Origin: Agapetus fuscipes
Lineage: Eukaryota > Arthropoda > Insecta > Trichoptera > Glossosomatidae
Assembly (NCBI GenBank): GCA_951799405.1
Contig: OX637354.1
Coordinates: 372,001-436,000 of the forward strand
Direction: 5' to 3'
Length of the DNA: 64,000 nucleotides
The notes under the pieces were generated by a model, which was not told the origin of the DNA, made no database searches, and worked only from the letters and a program-made list of their open reading frames with translations. The translations under genes were made by a program, and so were the position numbers. Shown here in pieces: positions 51,163 through 60,300 of this stretch (positions are counted from its first letter, which is position 1; every line of letters starts with the position of its first letter).

Positions 51163-52011
51163 ATGATAGGAGAGAGCAAAGTAAGCGTTCTACTGTATGC
51201 GGATGATGCAGTCCTTGTATCTGATTCAGCAGTGGAATTGCAAATGATGCTCTCTAGATTGAACGAAGCTTTGAAAGGTAATAATTTGAAGTTGAATGCA
51301 AGAAAGACGAAAGTTTTGATTTTTGAAAGAGATGATGAAAATATGAATTATGAATTTAAAATTAATGGAATGAATGTTGATGTTGTAAATGAGTTTGTAT
51401 ATTTGGGATGTAAGTTTGAAAAAGATGGAAGAATGGCCGGTGAATTTGAAAGAAGAATAATGAAAGGCAGGTGTGTACTGGGTGCGACCGCTTGCATCGC
51501 CAGGAACCAAAATCTCTCAAAAAATGTTAGATTGGCGGTGCACGGTGGTATACTAGTGCCAACCTTGATGTATGGAAGTGAAGCCTGGACGGTGAGTGAA
51601 AGGGAAATTAGTAAAGTCCATACAGTAGAAATGGACTATCTAAGAAGTATGATTGGGAAAAAACGAAGTGACAGGGTGAGGAATGATTTTGTAAGAGAAG
51701 AATGTGGTGTAAGGGAAAGTGTGAAAGTGAAGATTAAAAGAAGTATGTTAAGATGGTTCGGGCACTTGGAGAGAATGAGTGATGAAAGATTGACGAAGAA
51801 AGTATATGTTGCTAGAATAGATGGATGTCGTGGTAGAGGAAGACCGAGAAAAGTATGGAAGGATCAAATCTCTGAAATAGCGAATGAATGGGATATCCAG
51901 AGTCATAATAAAAGGAGGACTTGTATGAAAAAGGTTATGACTCTGGATGAAATGAAAGAAGTATGCAAGGACAGGAAGAAGTGGCGGCTAATCTGCAATG
52001 TTGATTTCTAA
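51163..52011 (+). CDS. RTE-like LINE reverse transcriptase, C-terminal half
   Basis: 282 codons, open to a stop at 52009-52011. It begins at the catalytic block (VSVLLYADDAVLVSDSAVEL; YADD at about 51196-51207) and continues with the NLKLNARKTKVLIF block and LPTLMYGSEAWT-type and [20 protein letters not shown] blocks. It ends with GRGRPRKVWKDQISEIANEW. The endonuclease and the first RT motifs are missing, and the ATG is only the first Met after truncation. The frame has no internal stop, so it is a young insertion or was recently active. Related fragments are at 47232, 60835 and 63905. Confidence 0.85.
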   Translation: MIGESKVSVLLYADDAVLVSDSAVELQMMLSRLNEALKGNNLKLNARKTKVLIFERDDENMNYEFKINGMNVDVVNEFVYLGCKFEKDGRMAGEFERRIMKGRCVLGATACIARNQNLSKNVRLAVHGGILVPTLMYGSEAWTVSEREISKVHTVEMDYLRSMIGKKRSDRVRNDFVREECGVRESVKVKIKRSMLRWFGHLERMSDERLTKKVYVARIDGCRGRGRPRKVWKDQISEIANEWDIQSHNKRRTCMKKVMTLDEMKEVCKDRKKWRLICNVDF

Positions 52012-52126
52012 TGTTGGTGTATTCATTTGCTACATTTTTTGCATAGGAAATTTTTGACTTTTTTTGTATAGATTTCTTTGTAAGGTTTTGTTCTTTTTTA
52101 TATTTAAATGTAATTTATTATTCATA

Positions 52127-52385
52127 TTCCTTGACTTATAGGTTGGTATGAGGCTGACCACCCATACTGTAAAAAATGGTTCACTTTGCCAATGTCACCC
52201 CTGTTTCAGGGAAGGTCGGCAAAAGTTGTGGGGCTTATGTTCATTTGAGGTTTGGATTTTATTTGTAAGTACACATTCAGCATTTGTAAGCGCGAACTAC
52301 ACTTGGTTTGTGGGCATACATCTGAGAGCTTTAAATGAATATATCTTTGCAACTTAGATTATAGATTATTATAGATTATATTATA
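52127..52385 (+). repeat. P repeat, full length
   Basis: CCTTGACTTATAGGTTGG to TTTGCAACTTAGATTATAGA. Both hairpin regions present, the second degraded as in the copy at 58. Confidence 0.8.
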
Positions 52386-52989
52386 ATTGTAATGTGGTCA
52401 TATATGTATATGAACCAGCACCTAGTCATCTGGTACAAAAAAACATATCAGCTGTTTATACAGGATGGAATTCAGACAACGCCTATAACTTACTTAAGAA
52501 AATTTGTACAAAAACGATATTTTATTCCCAAAATGTGACTTTTTTGATCTATTTGTTGGTTCTCCGTGGAAGATCATCCATACCGCCTTTTTAAACGGTC
52601 CAGTTTATCTCTGCTTTCGTTCGCAAAATGAAAGTACCTATATGATCTCCGCACAAACTATGTGAAGGCTAACATAGATCTCCAATATCCATACAATACC
52701 TGCTAGACTTCGGATCTGATATCGGACCGTTTCGTGTGAAAAAGACCATATTGTTGTCATAGTTTCCAGATTAGACAATGCCACATTAAAACATAAAGTA
52801 TAAGCTCAGTCCTGCATCAAATACAACTTATTGTAGTAAATATATCTGCTTGATGCTTGCTTGAGATGCTTGCAAGATGATGCAAGTCTTCCAACATGCC
52901 ACACGTTATTTTGTGATTGACCTCTGAACAAGTCAGTCCACGGAGATCAATAAAATACAACTTGGAGGACCCATGAACTGGAGTTTTCT
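52386..52989. other. No recognised feature
   Basis: No gene or repeat family recognised. Confidence 0.3.
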
Positions 52990-53255
52990 TCTATTTATCA
53001 TTCATCCACATTTTTTCTTCTTCGTAATCTGTTGTGGAAGCAACCACTCTTCTCCAGTTCTCTCTCGACTGCGCAGCCCGCAACGCTCCAATCACCGAGA
53101 TGCATTCTGTTGTCTTCGCTTGATCGGTCCATCGTGTGGGGGATCTCCCTCGTACTCTCTTCCCGTCCAAGCCACCGATAACAATCAGTCGTTCCAGGCT
53201 ATCGTCATTGCCCAGGGACAACGTGTCCGAAGAACTAAAGAATACGGCGTGTGCA
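52990..53255 (-). pseudogene. LINE C-terminal fragment
   Basis: The minus strand encodes GGLDGKRVRGRSPTRWTDQA, then AAQSRENWRRVVASTTDYEE. The KR.RGR.P.RW.D pattern followed by R.NWR..V is the common end of many non-LTR RT proteins. Nothing else of the element is present. Confidence 0.65.
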
Positions 53256-53267
53256 TACAATGGCCAG

Positions 53268-53445
53268 GGCTGGAAGTCTCATCACCACGATAATTCTTAC
53301 CTACCGAATATTCGTAATATTTGTATGAAGACTAATCAAATGTTCACTTGCGGCCATCTTTAATTGACTGGTATTCATACAAATATTACCGATATTCGGT
53401 AGTTAAGAATTACCTTGGTGATGAAACTTCCAGCCCAGAGTCGAG
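53268..53445. mobile_element. Inner foldback related to MITE H1
   Basis: An almost perfect foldback: GGGCTGGAAGTCTCATCACC at left and GGTGATGAAACTTCCAGCCC at right. It matches the central part of H1 but lacks the outer TAGTCG..TTTGACAAA arms, so H1 may have formed around this smaller element. Confidence 0.65.
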
Positions 53446-53974
53446 CCATCCAAACGTAGCTCCCGACAAATGGACTCGTTGGCACATCTAGCTGTCTATA
53501 ATTCGGACACATTCCAAATTTGTAATTAATATATTATTTGTTTTAATATTTACGATTTATCTACAATTAAAAGAGTTTTAATTTTTATCGTGGAAATTTT
53601 CCGATCACGGTGGGCCTGTGTGAGGAGAACGCTACAACGGTGAATTGCTTCTTTATCAGTCTGTCAGGGTCAAACTGCCATGTACACTGCTCGCCAGGGG
53701 ACCAACACAACAAAACACGTGCACTACCAACCTACAGCACTAAAATATTCATAACAAGCGAATGGATGAATGCGTTGCGTTATTCGTTATAATATAAAGG
53801 AATATAAACTGGCTTACGGCATTGATACATACTTTGAAGCACAGTTGTCCCCAGTCCTGTCAAAAACAACAATTTAAAAATCATGTTCTTACCTACATGT
53901 TAAATCCTGTATTTTCCTGTTTTTTCCATTTTGTTTTTGACACCCATTAATTACACATGCCATGATGTCTTCAA
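53446..53974. other. No recognised feature
   Basis: Mixed-composition sequence, no gene or repeat recognised. Confidence 0.3.
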
Positions 53975-54145
53975 ATAATGCCTTTTTAGTAGATTTACAA
54001 CGCGTGCGCACAGTGTTTCCGCAGGAATGAATATCAATGCTGCAAACATTCTGGAAATATTTCCTAGTTTCATCGTTTTTTTTTTTTGTGTACAACTAAA
54101 TGACACAGTGAAGATCTTGGTTCTCTTTCTTACTAAGGATCATCT
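53975..54145 (-). repeat. W repeat copy
   Basis: The reverse complement has AAGAAAGAGAACCAAGATC, AGGAAATATTTCCAGAATG and TCCTGCGGAAACACTGTGCG. Confidence 0.55.
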
Positions 54146-54394
54146 TCATAAGTAAGTTGAAACAGACATAAAAAAAAATATTTTCGTTAAAATAATTTCT
54201 AGTCCACAGATAATATCATCTATTATTTATTAATATGTTTTACTTTATTCTGATTTGTAATGAGCAATAATTAATATGAACGGAGTCAGCACAAAACAGC
54301 CGAGAAACATATTATGTGACATCACAATGCAGTCCGCACTTTCAAAACATCCCATGGTTTTGTTTTACCACCATCTACTTAGTTTCAAAGATGC

Positions 54395-54560
54395 CTTTTT
54401 ATGTATTTAAAATTCATATGAATTGCATGCCCACAAACAGGCACGTGTAATTTTGCGCTTACAAATGCTGCATGTGTAACTCCTTCCTTCCTTCCTTCCC
54501 CAGCCTTTCTCGCTCCACTCCTGGACGCAGGCCTCCTCCAATCCACTCCTGTTTCAACCT
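54395..54560 (-). repeat. P fragment next to a LINE tail fragment
   Basis: 54395-54480 is the 5' part of a reversed P (AATTGCATGCCCACAAACAG, AATGCTGCATGTGTA). 54482-54560 encodes, on minus, a short piece like the extreme C-terminus of RTE-like proteins (WIGGGLRPGVERERLG), ahead of a TTCC microsatellite. Confidence 0.5.
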
Positions 54561-54601
54561 TATTTTAAACTTTGCCGGATCCGTTATAAAATTCACACAC
54601 A

Positions 54602-54855
54602 GGGCCTGTTGCACCAAACTCCAATCAATATTTGATTGACACATCAAATTTGATATATTTCTGGCAAGGACCTCGGTGATCCTCGAAAGTGGGTGGATGG
54701 AATTAGAACAAGAAAGAAGACGTAATCTAATCTAATCTAATTACGTATCGGCATAATGACGTACATCGGCTGATTTACGTAAGTGCAATCAAATTTTTGA
54801 TATGATCACTCCTAATTTTGATTCTTGTCTGATTGGAGTTTGGTGCAGCAGGCCC
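54602..54855. mobile_element. PIF/Harbinger-type MITE H3
   Basis: Terminal repeats GGGCCTGTTGCACCAAACTC and GAGTTTGGTGCAGCAGGCCC. A short ATCTA microsatellite and GTAATC/GATTAC pair near 54720 mark the centre. The flanks are decayed, but the copy at 62548 has a TAA duplication. Confidence 0.8.
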
Positions 54856-55191
54856 TTAAAGAGTTTATTCAATATTAGATCCTTGTTAAAAATACTTTTT
54901 AACATAAGTCCATAATATCATAGATTGTTCATACATTTATATAATATCATACATTTTTGTTATTTAAAATAATTCTTTGAATAAGTCAAATATGCACTGT
55001 CAGTAAGGAACGTGCAAGAAAGAATTTGCTGATCTTGTATTTCAAATAATATTGTTTTTTCTCAGTAATGCATGGAACAATCTAGATTTATATAATTATC
55101 AATTAATTGAATTTGTCAAATAATGCATTGTCAGTGAGACCTAGTATTAATTGATTTTCTAAATAATGCTTTGTAAAGAAATAATGTATAA
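54856..55191. other. Unclassified, local imperfect repeats
   Basis: Recurring words (ATCTAGATTTATATAATTAT, AAATAATGCATTGTCAGT) occur at about 55080-55190 and again near 55345. This may be part of a degraded LTR-type element. Confidence 0.3.
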
Positions 55192-55282
55192 CAGTGTTGT
55201 TCAACCTTTTTCATGACGCGAATCCCCTACAGAGGCTCCGCGACCCCCCAGGGGGTCGCGACCCACAGGTTGAAAAACGCTG
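55192..55282. mobile_element. Short hAT MITE
   Basis: 91 bp. Ends CAGTGTTGTTCAACCTTTTT and GGTTGAAAAACGCTG, centre GGGGGTCGCGACCC. The 8-bp flanks ATGTATAA and ACGTATAA differ at one base. Confidence 0.8.
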
Positions 55283-55379
55283 ACGTATAAGATGGAATTT
55301 GCTGATGAGATATTTCACGAATTATTGCATTTGCAGGAAATTTCTAGATTTATATAATTATTGTGATCGCCTAAAAAGG

Positions 55380-55545
55380 AAAAAGTATGTACGACTTTGC
55401 ACTATAAAAGGAGAAATCAATGACTGAATAAATCAGTAGCAGCTGACCATTGATCATCGGAGTTTCATTTCCCTTGAATCAGAGCTGGTGCTCCGGCACA
55501 CAACTGGGCGAGTCTCGAGTAAGCCCTAGTTGGTGTCGTCAGAAT
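55380..55545 (+). other. Possible LTR remnant
   Basis: CACTATAAAAGGAG (TATA-like), ACTGAATAAATCAG (poly-A-signal-like) about 25 bp later, and a TGGTGTCGTCAGAATC stretch that could be a primer binding site after the LTR end. No gag/pol sequence follows, so the call is tentative. Confidence 0.25.
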
Positions 55546-56029
55546 CAATCATTTTAACTTGCTATATTTCTCACAATGAATCTATCAAATTTATCGACAT
55601 TTGCGTAACAATTTCAAATGACGAAACTGGCCATAAATTTGCTTTCGATAAAACATTTGCACAAATTTGCACAAGCTACCATCTGATTGTTGAATTCTTT
55701 TCTAATCACGCGGCTGTAGAGTGCTACAGAGTTTCATGAATTATTTTCATGTTGGGCGTTTGTACAGATGGTCAGGGCGCATGCTGACGCAAGATTCCTC
55801 GCGGGGCGTCATCACGGCCGGCAAACAGCACAACACGCTCTGCCAGGTCACTGTTTAGGAAACTTATTGCATCCATAACAATGCCTGGCAAATATTGATC
55901 AACTCTTCCACTAGTAGAATGATGTTTAAGTGTTTTTAAACATGCGTGTGGCCATCTTATCGCTGATAGGACGTCATACTGCTTTGCTGTCATTCAACCC
56001 CCCATTGCATCATATCCATTATGGAGTAG
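55546..56029. other. No recognised feature
   Basis: Intergenic sequence downstream of MSH4, nothing recognised. Confidence 0.3.
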
Positions 56030-56280
56030 GTAGGTATATAATCTATAATCGTAGTTGGAAAGATATATTAACATTTAAAATCGCTAAGGCATTCCCACAA
56101 ACAGCCATGCGTTCGCGCTTACAATGCTGCATGTGTACTTTCAAATTAAAAAGCAAACCTCCAATAAACATAAGCCCTACAACTCTTGCCGACCTTTACT
56201 GAAACACGGGTGACATTGTCAAAGTGAAACATTTTTTACAGTATGGGCGGTCAACCTCATACCAACCTATAAGTCGAGAG
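56030..56280 (-). repeat. P repeat, nearly full length
   Basis: ATCGTAGTTGGAAAGATATA to CATACCAACCTATAAGTCG, with CTGAAACACGGGTGACATTG. Confidence 0.75.
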
Positions 56281-56334
56281 GTGGTCGAGAGCTTAAAATA
56301 AATAAAAACACAATCCATAAAACTCATAAAGGAA

Positions 56335-56340
56335 TTTATT
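56335..56340 (-). promoter_or_regulatory. MSH4 polyadenylation signal, putative
   Basis: AATAAA on the minus strand, about 75 bp after the MSH4 stop codon. The spacing fits a short 3' UTR. Confidence 0.55.
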
Positions 56341-56414
56341 AGAAGACACCCATTAAATTAATCAAAAGAGGAAGAAAATAATGACAAAATTAATAAATAA
56401 TGTATGTTTTATTA

Positions 56415-57392
56415 TCAATCCAATGACTTTGCAACCTGTTCAATAAAGTCTTCAAAATCAGTCAACTCATAGTCGTCTTCATCATCAGAGCTCTCACAAT
56501 CGTCTGCAACATTCTTACGCAATGTGGGAGTGCTAGTGTGACTTGTACTGGTCTCATCAAACACATTTCTGCTGGACCCTTGGCATTCCAAATCACTTTT
56601 GCCCAAACCCTGAGAGCCAAGTTTGTTGTTCGCTTCATTTCCTTTTGGGGAATCATTGTCGTCATCTATTTCAACGTCACCAAACATCTCTGTCAACTGT
56701 TTTGTTATATGTCTTTGCAAATCGTCATCTCCATCAAAATCATTAACACCTTTATTGGTTTCACGAATTCCATTTGCATCACCAGGATCTGACCAAAACA
56801 TGTTCTTCTTATCAACTGCATTGCAATGCTTTTGCATGAAAAACTTGGTAAATTCATCATCATTTTGTGAATTTGAAAGATATTGATCTATTTTGCTCTT
56901 TTTCTGGTTCAAGTTCACTTCATCATAATTAAAAGAACCATCGATGTTTCGTTGCATGCCATTGCATGTTTCATCAAGCACACTTTCATTCACAACAAAA
57001 TTTTGTGAATTCCTTTTGACCCTTACAACTACAACTGGAGTTTCCACACTTTTTGGGACACTCGATGAACTTATATCACATTTAGAACCCATCAAAATTG
57101 ATCCCAAAGGGTTTTCTTTGGAAGCATCCAAATTTTTGATGCCTTTTTTGTTTGTGTCTACAAAACTTTCATCTTTATCACTTGTATTGTTGCTGCTTAG
57201 GTTAGGAACTTGGCTGGAATGACTCGACATGATTTTTTGCATGATATCTGGATGTTGACTTTTGAAAGCGTCAACTATGGCTTGCAGATCTTCATCTTTG
57301 GTTTCCTTGATGCGGCATTTTTGTTTTAGATCAGCGGATAATTTGTAAAGATAAAAGTCATGAGGATCTTGTTTTTTGTCAGCAGGGAACGG
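56415..57392 (-). CDS. MSH4: MSH4 last exon with long acidic tail
   Basis: 978 nt, phase 0. It starts [20 protein letters not shown] and [20 protein letters not shown], which parallels the human VYHLATRLVQ..SLRIYLSNL end. The tail of about 275 residues is rich in Asn, Asp, Ser and Lys, contains an Asp run ([17 protein letters not shown]) and ends [27 protein letters not shown]. It is predicted to be largely disordered. It could instead belong to another gene, but phase, direction and the helical match favour MSH4. Confidence 0.8.
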   Translation of the reverse strand, partial: PFPADKKQDPHDFYLYKLSADLKQKCRIKETKDEDLQAIVDAFKSQHPDIMQKIMSSHSSQVPNLSSNNTSDKDESFVDTNKKGIKNLDASKENPLGSILMGSKCDISSSSVPKSVETPVVVVRVKRNSQNFVVNESVLDETCNGMQRNIDGSFNYDEVNLNQKKSKIDQYLSNSQNDDEFTKFFMQKHCNAVDKKNMFWSDPGDANGIRETNKGVNDFDGDDDLQRHITKQLTEMFGDVEIDDDNDSPKGNEANNKLGSQGLGKSDLECQGSSRNVFDETSTSHTSTPTLRKNVADDCESSDDEDDYELTDFEDFIEQVAKSLD

Positions 57393-60300
57393 CTAGAAGA
57401 AAAAACAAGATTAGCCTTTTTTAAATATGGTCGCTCAAAACACGTACCAATTACAAAATGACACAAAAAGGAACGACTTGTGAGGCTTTTAATAAAAGAC
57501 AGAAGACTGCATTGGGGCTGGAACCATCAGTTGCTGGTCATCCAGATTCAATTCCAGGAAAGCATTTACAAACCAATTTGAAGAACTCACCGTCACCCAA
57601 GAACAGAGGCGCCTGAGACTGTGGAGGATTGGTAGTAGCTGGATGGAACCAGCCGAGACTCTCCCACCTGGCAACCAGCTACCATACAATACCTGGAGAG
57701 CCCTCAATAGACTCAGGACTGGGGTGACAAGGTGCAAGACAAACCTTCAGAGGTGGGGCCTGCTGGACCGTGGACAGGACACCCTGTGCGACTGCGGGGA
57801 TATCCAGGACTCGGCACATATGTCAGTGTGCCCCTTAATTGGGGAAAAATGCACACTGACGGACCTGCTTCAAGGAAATGACAATGCAGTGGCTGCCACT
57901 AGTCACCGGAGTTCCTGGGCATAGGTGGTTCTGGACACCCAAAGTAAGAGTATCAGTTCCTTGAAGTAATAATTTAGGGACGGATTTGAAGGGTCACACT
58001 ACGGAAAAAATATCGAATATGGAAAGTTGTGGCAGAACGTCGTGTGGGATCGGAGAGGGAAGGCGTTGTATAGGTAGCGGTGGCTGTGGACGATCAAAAA
58101 GTTTGACCCGTTCGTGGTCTAGTGGTTATTACTTCGGGCTCGTAAATGGAAGGTCGTGGGTGCGAGCACAAAATATGTTACTCCCAATACAATGTTTTGT
58201 CCACGAATTGTCAAATCAGTGAATCAGCACTTATTCGGCGATATAAAACGAGGCCAATACACAACTCTAGTTGTCCAATCTAATCTAAGTTGCAAAGATA
58301 TATAACATTGGGGGTTCACATTATATGCATACTCACAAGCAAACACGTACAAGTTCGCGCTCGCATATGCCGCATGGTAACCTACAATAAAAAAACCCGA
58401 ACCTCAAATGGAAATACATCTTGCCTCCTTCCCTGAAACAGGGGTGACATTGGCAAAGTGAACCATTTTCTATAGCATGGTTGGTCAGCCGCACACCAAT
58501 CTAATAAGTCAAGGAACATACACGACAAATTACGTTTCAAGCATGTGATTATATTGAGAGAAAAAAAAACACACAACCCATGGGTTTTGTATCTAACGGG
58601 GTTATTCTTAGATATTTTAGTCGCCCGTTGAGCCCACGCTTTGACAAACTAATGATGCATGGTCATGCATGAAGACCTGTCACTCCAAGATGTCCGCAAG
58701 TGAACAGCTGGTTACAGTCTTCATACAAAAACTTCCAAAATTCGGTAGGTAAGAATGACCGTGGTCACGAAACTTCCAGGCGAGGCATCATTAGTTTGTC
58801 AAAGCGTGGGCTCAACGGGCGACTAAAATGTCTAAGAATAGCCCCGTAAGAAATTAGTGAAAAAAGTAATTGAAATCAATGATTGAAGATGCTGAAATCC
58901 ATTTACTTTCTTGTATTTGATGAGGACTGTCGCCAGGTCGTCAGCCAGAGCCAGCAGACTTGGCGGGAGATTAGTGGAGTGGGCAAGAGTGAGGCCATAT
59001 CTCTCTATGCTGGTCACCCCGGGACGCAGCTTATACTTGTAAGTCAACTTCCTGCCAGACTCCTGGTCTCCCTGCTCGGCATCCATGTGGAAGCTACACA
59101 AAGCAAGCAATCAGAATCAACAGGAGTTTGATGAAAAACTAAGATCAAATAGGAATTGTGGAGTTGGCGAGAGTGAGGCCATATCTTTCTATGCTAGTGA
59201 CCCCAGGACAGAGAATTTCATCTATAATATAAGTTGCACAGATACATTAGTATTTAAAATTCATATTAAATGCATGTCCACAAGCAGGCATCCTTACACA
59301 TACCGTATGTTGACCTAAATCTCAAATGAACAAAATCCCTGCAACTATTGCCGACCTTCCCAGAAACTGAGGTGGCATTTTGGGTGGACAACCTCATACG
59401 AACCTATGAGTCAAGGAATAGATTTATCCAGGTCGATAGCTCAGTTGGTAGAGTGCTTGCATTCCATGCCGACAGCTCGGATTCGAATCCCACCGAGGGT
59501 GTCAGAAATGATTTCCCTGTTTCAGTGTTTATTTCAACCCCAAAATAAAACACCGGTAAGGCTTACTCAGTCTTCATAAGAAATGAGTACCAGTCCCCTC
59601 GGGAGCTGGGAAACCGCACTTCAACAGAAGTAGCTGGCGTGAGGCCAGCCCTCTTAGTTGTAATAGGTTCTACTCGCCACATGTGAAACCCTTCCGGGAT
59701 AACGCGGCAAGATGTTACTCTATATGTGTAGTATGCTAAAACCCTCCTCGTACCCGTCCTGTATGTATGTGTCAGAAGGACCCACAGCACATGGACGCTC
59801 ATGTAAAGCTATATATTTTCTCAAGTGGCGAAAGGCCTTCCCGTGAAGTGAAAGCAACGGCACGACAAAACAAGAACCTCTAGGTCAGAGGCGTGCCCAT
59901 GACTTGGTTCGATGTTACTGAAGCTAATAGCATACCTTGGGTGGCACTCCTTGTGGGATTGTTGCTAGATCACGAGTAGCGTGAATAATAATACACATAA
60001 TACGAAATAATAATAATTTAAATCTAAGGACAGGATTACTGTGAATCCGCTGCGGATACAGCTTGGCAAAATGAAGCGCAAAATCGCTCAAAAGCGGAGA
60101 AATTTGATTTTGTAGCAACAAAGTCTGCGTAGTAGTGCAGATCTTGTCGAGAAGACTCTCGCCTATCGCCCTCCTCCCTGGAAGTTACTCTATATGTGTA
60201 GCACAGATGTTACTTGACGACGCTGCAGTACAAGTCCTGCAGCTTGGTGAGATACAGGAAGTGCGTGGTGAAGAACGTGAACGCCTTAGTGTCCAGCAGA

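Noticed and set aside
53610..53792. A 60-codon plus-strand frame in GC-richer sequence
   Set aside because: No family pattern and no splice-linked neighbours were found.
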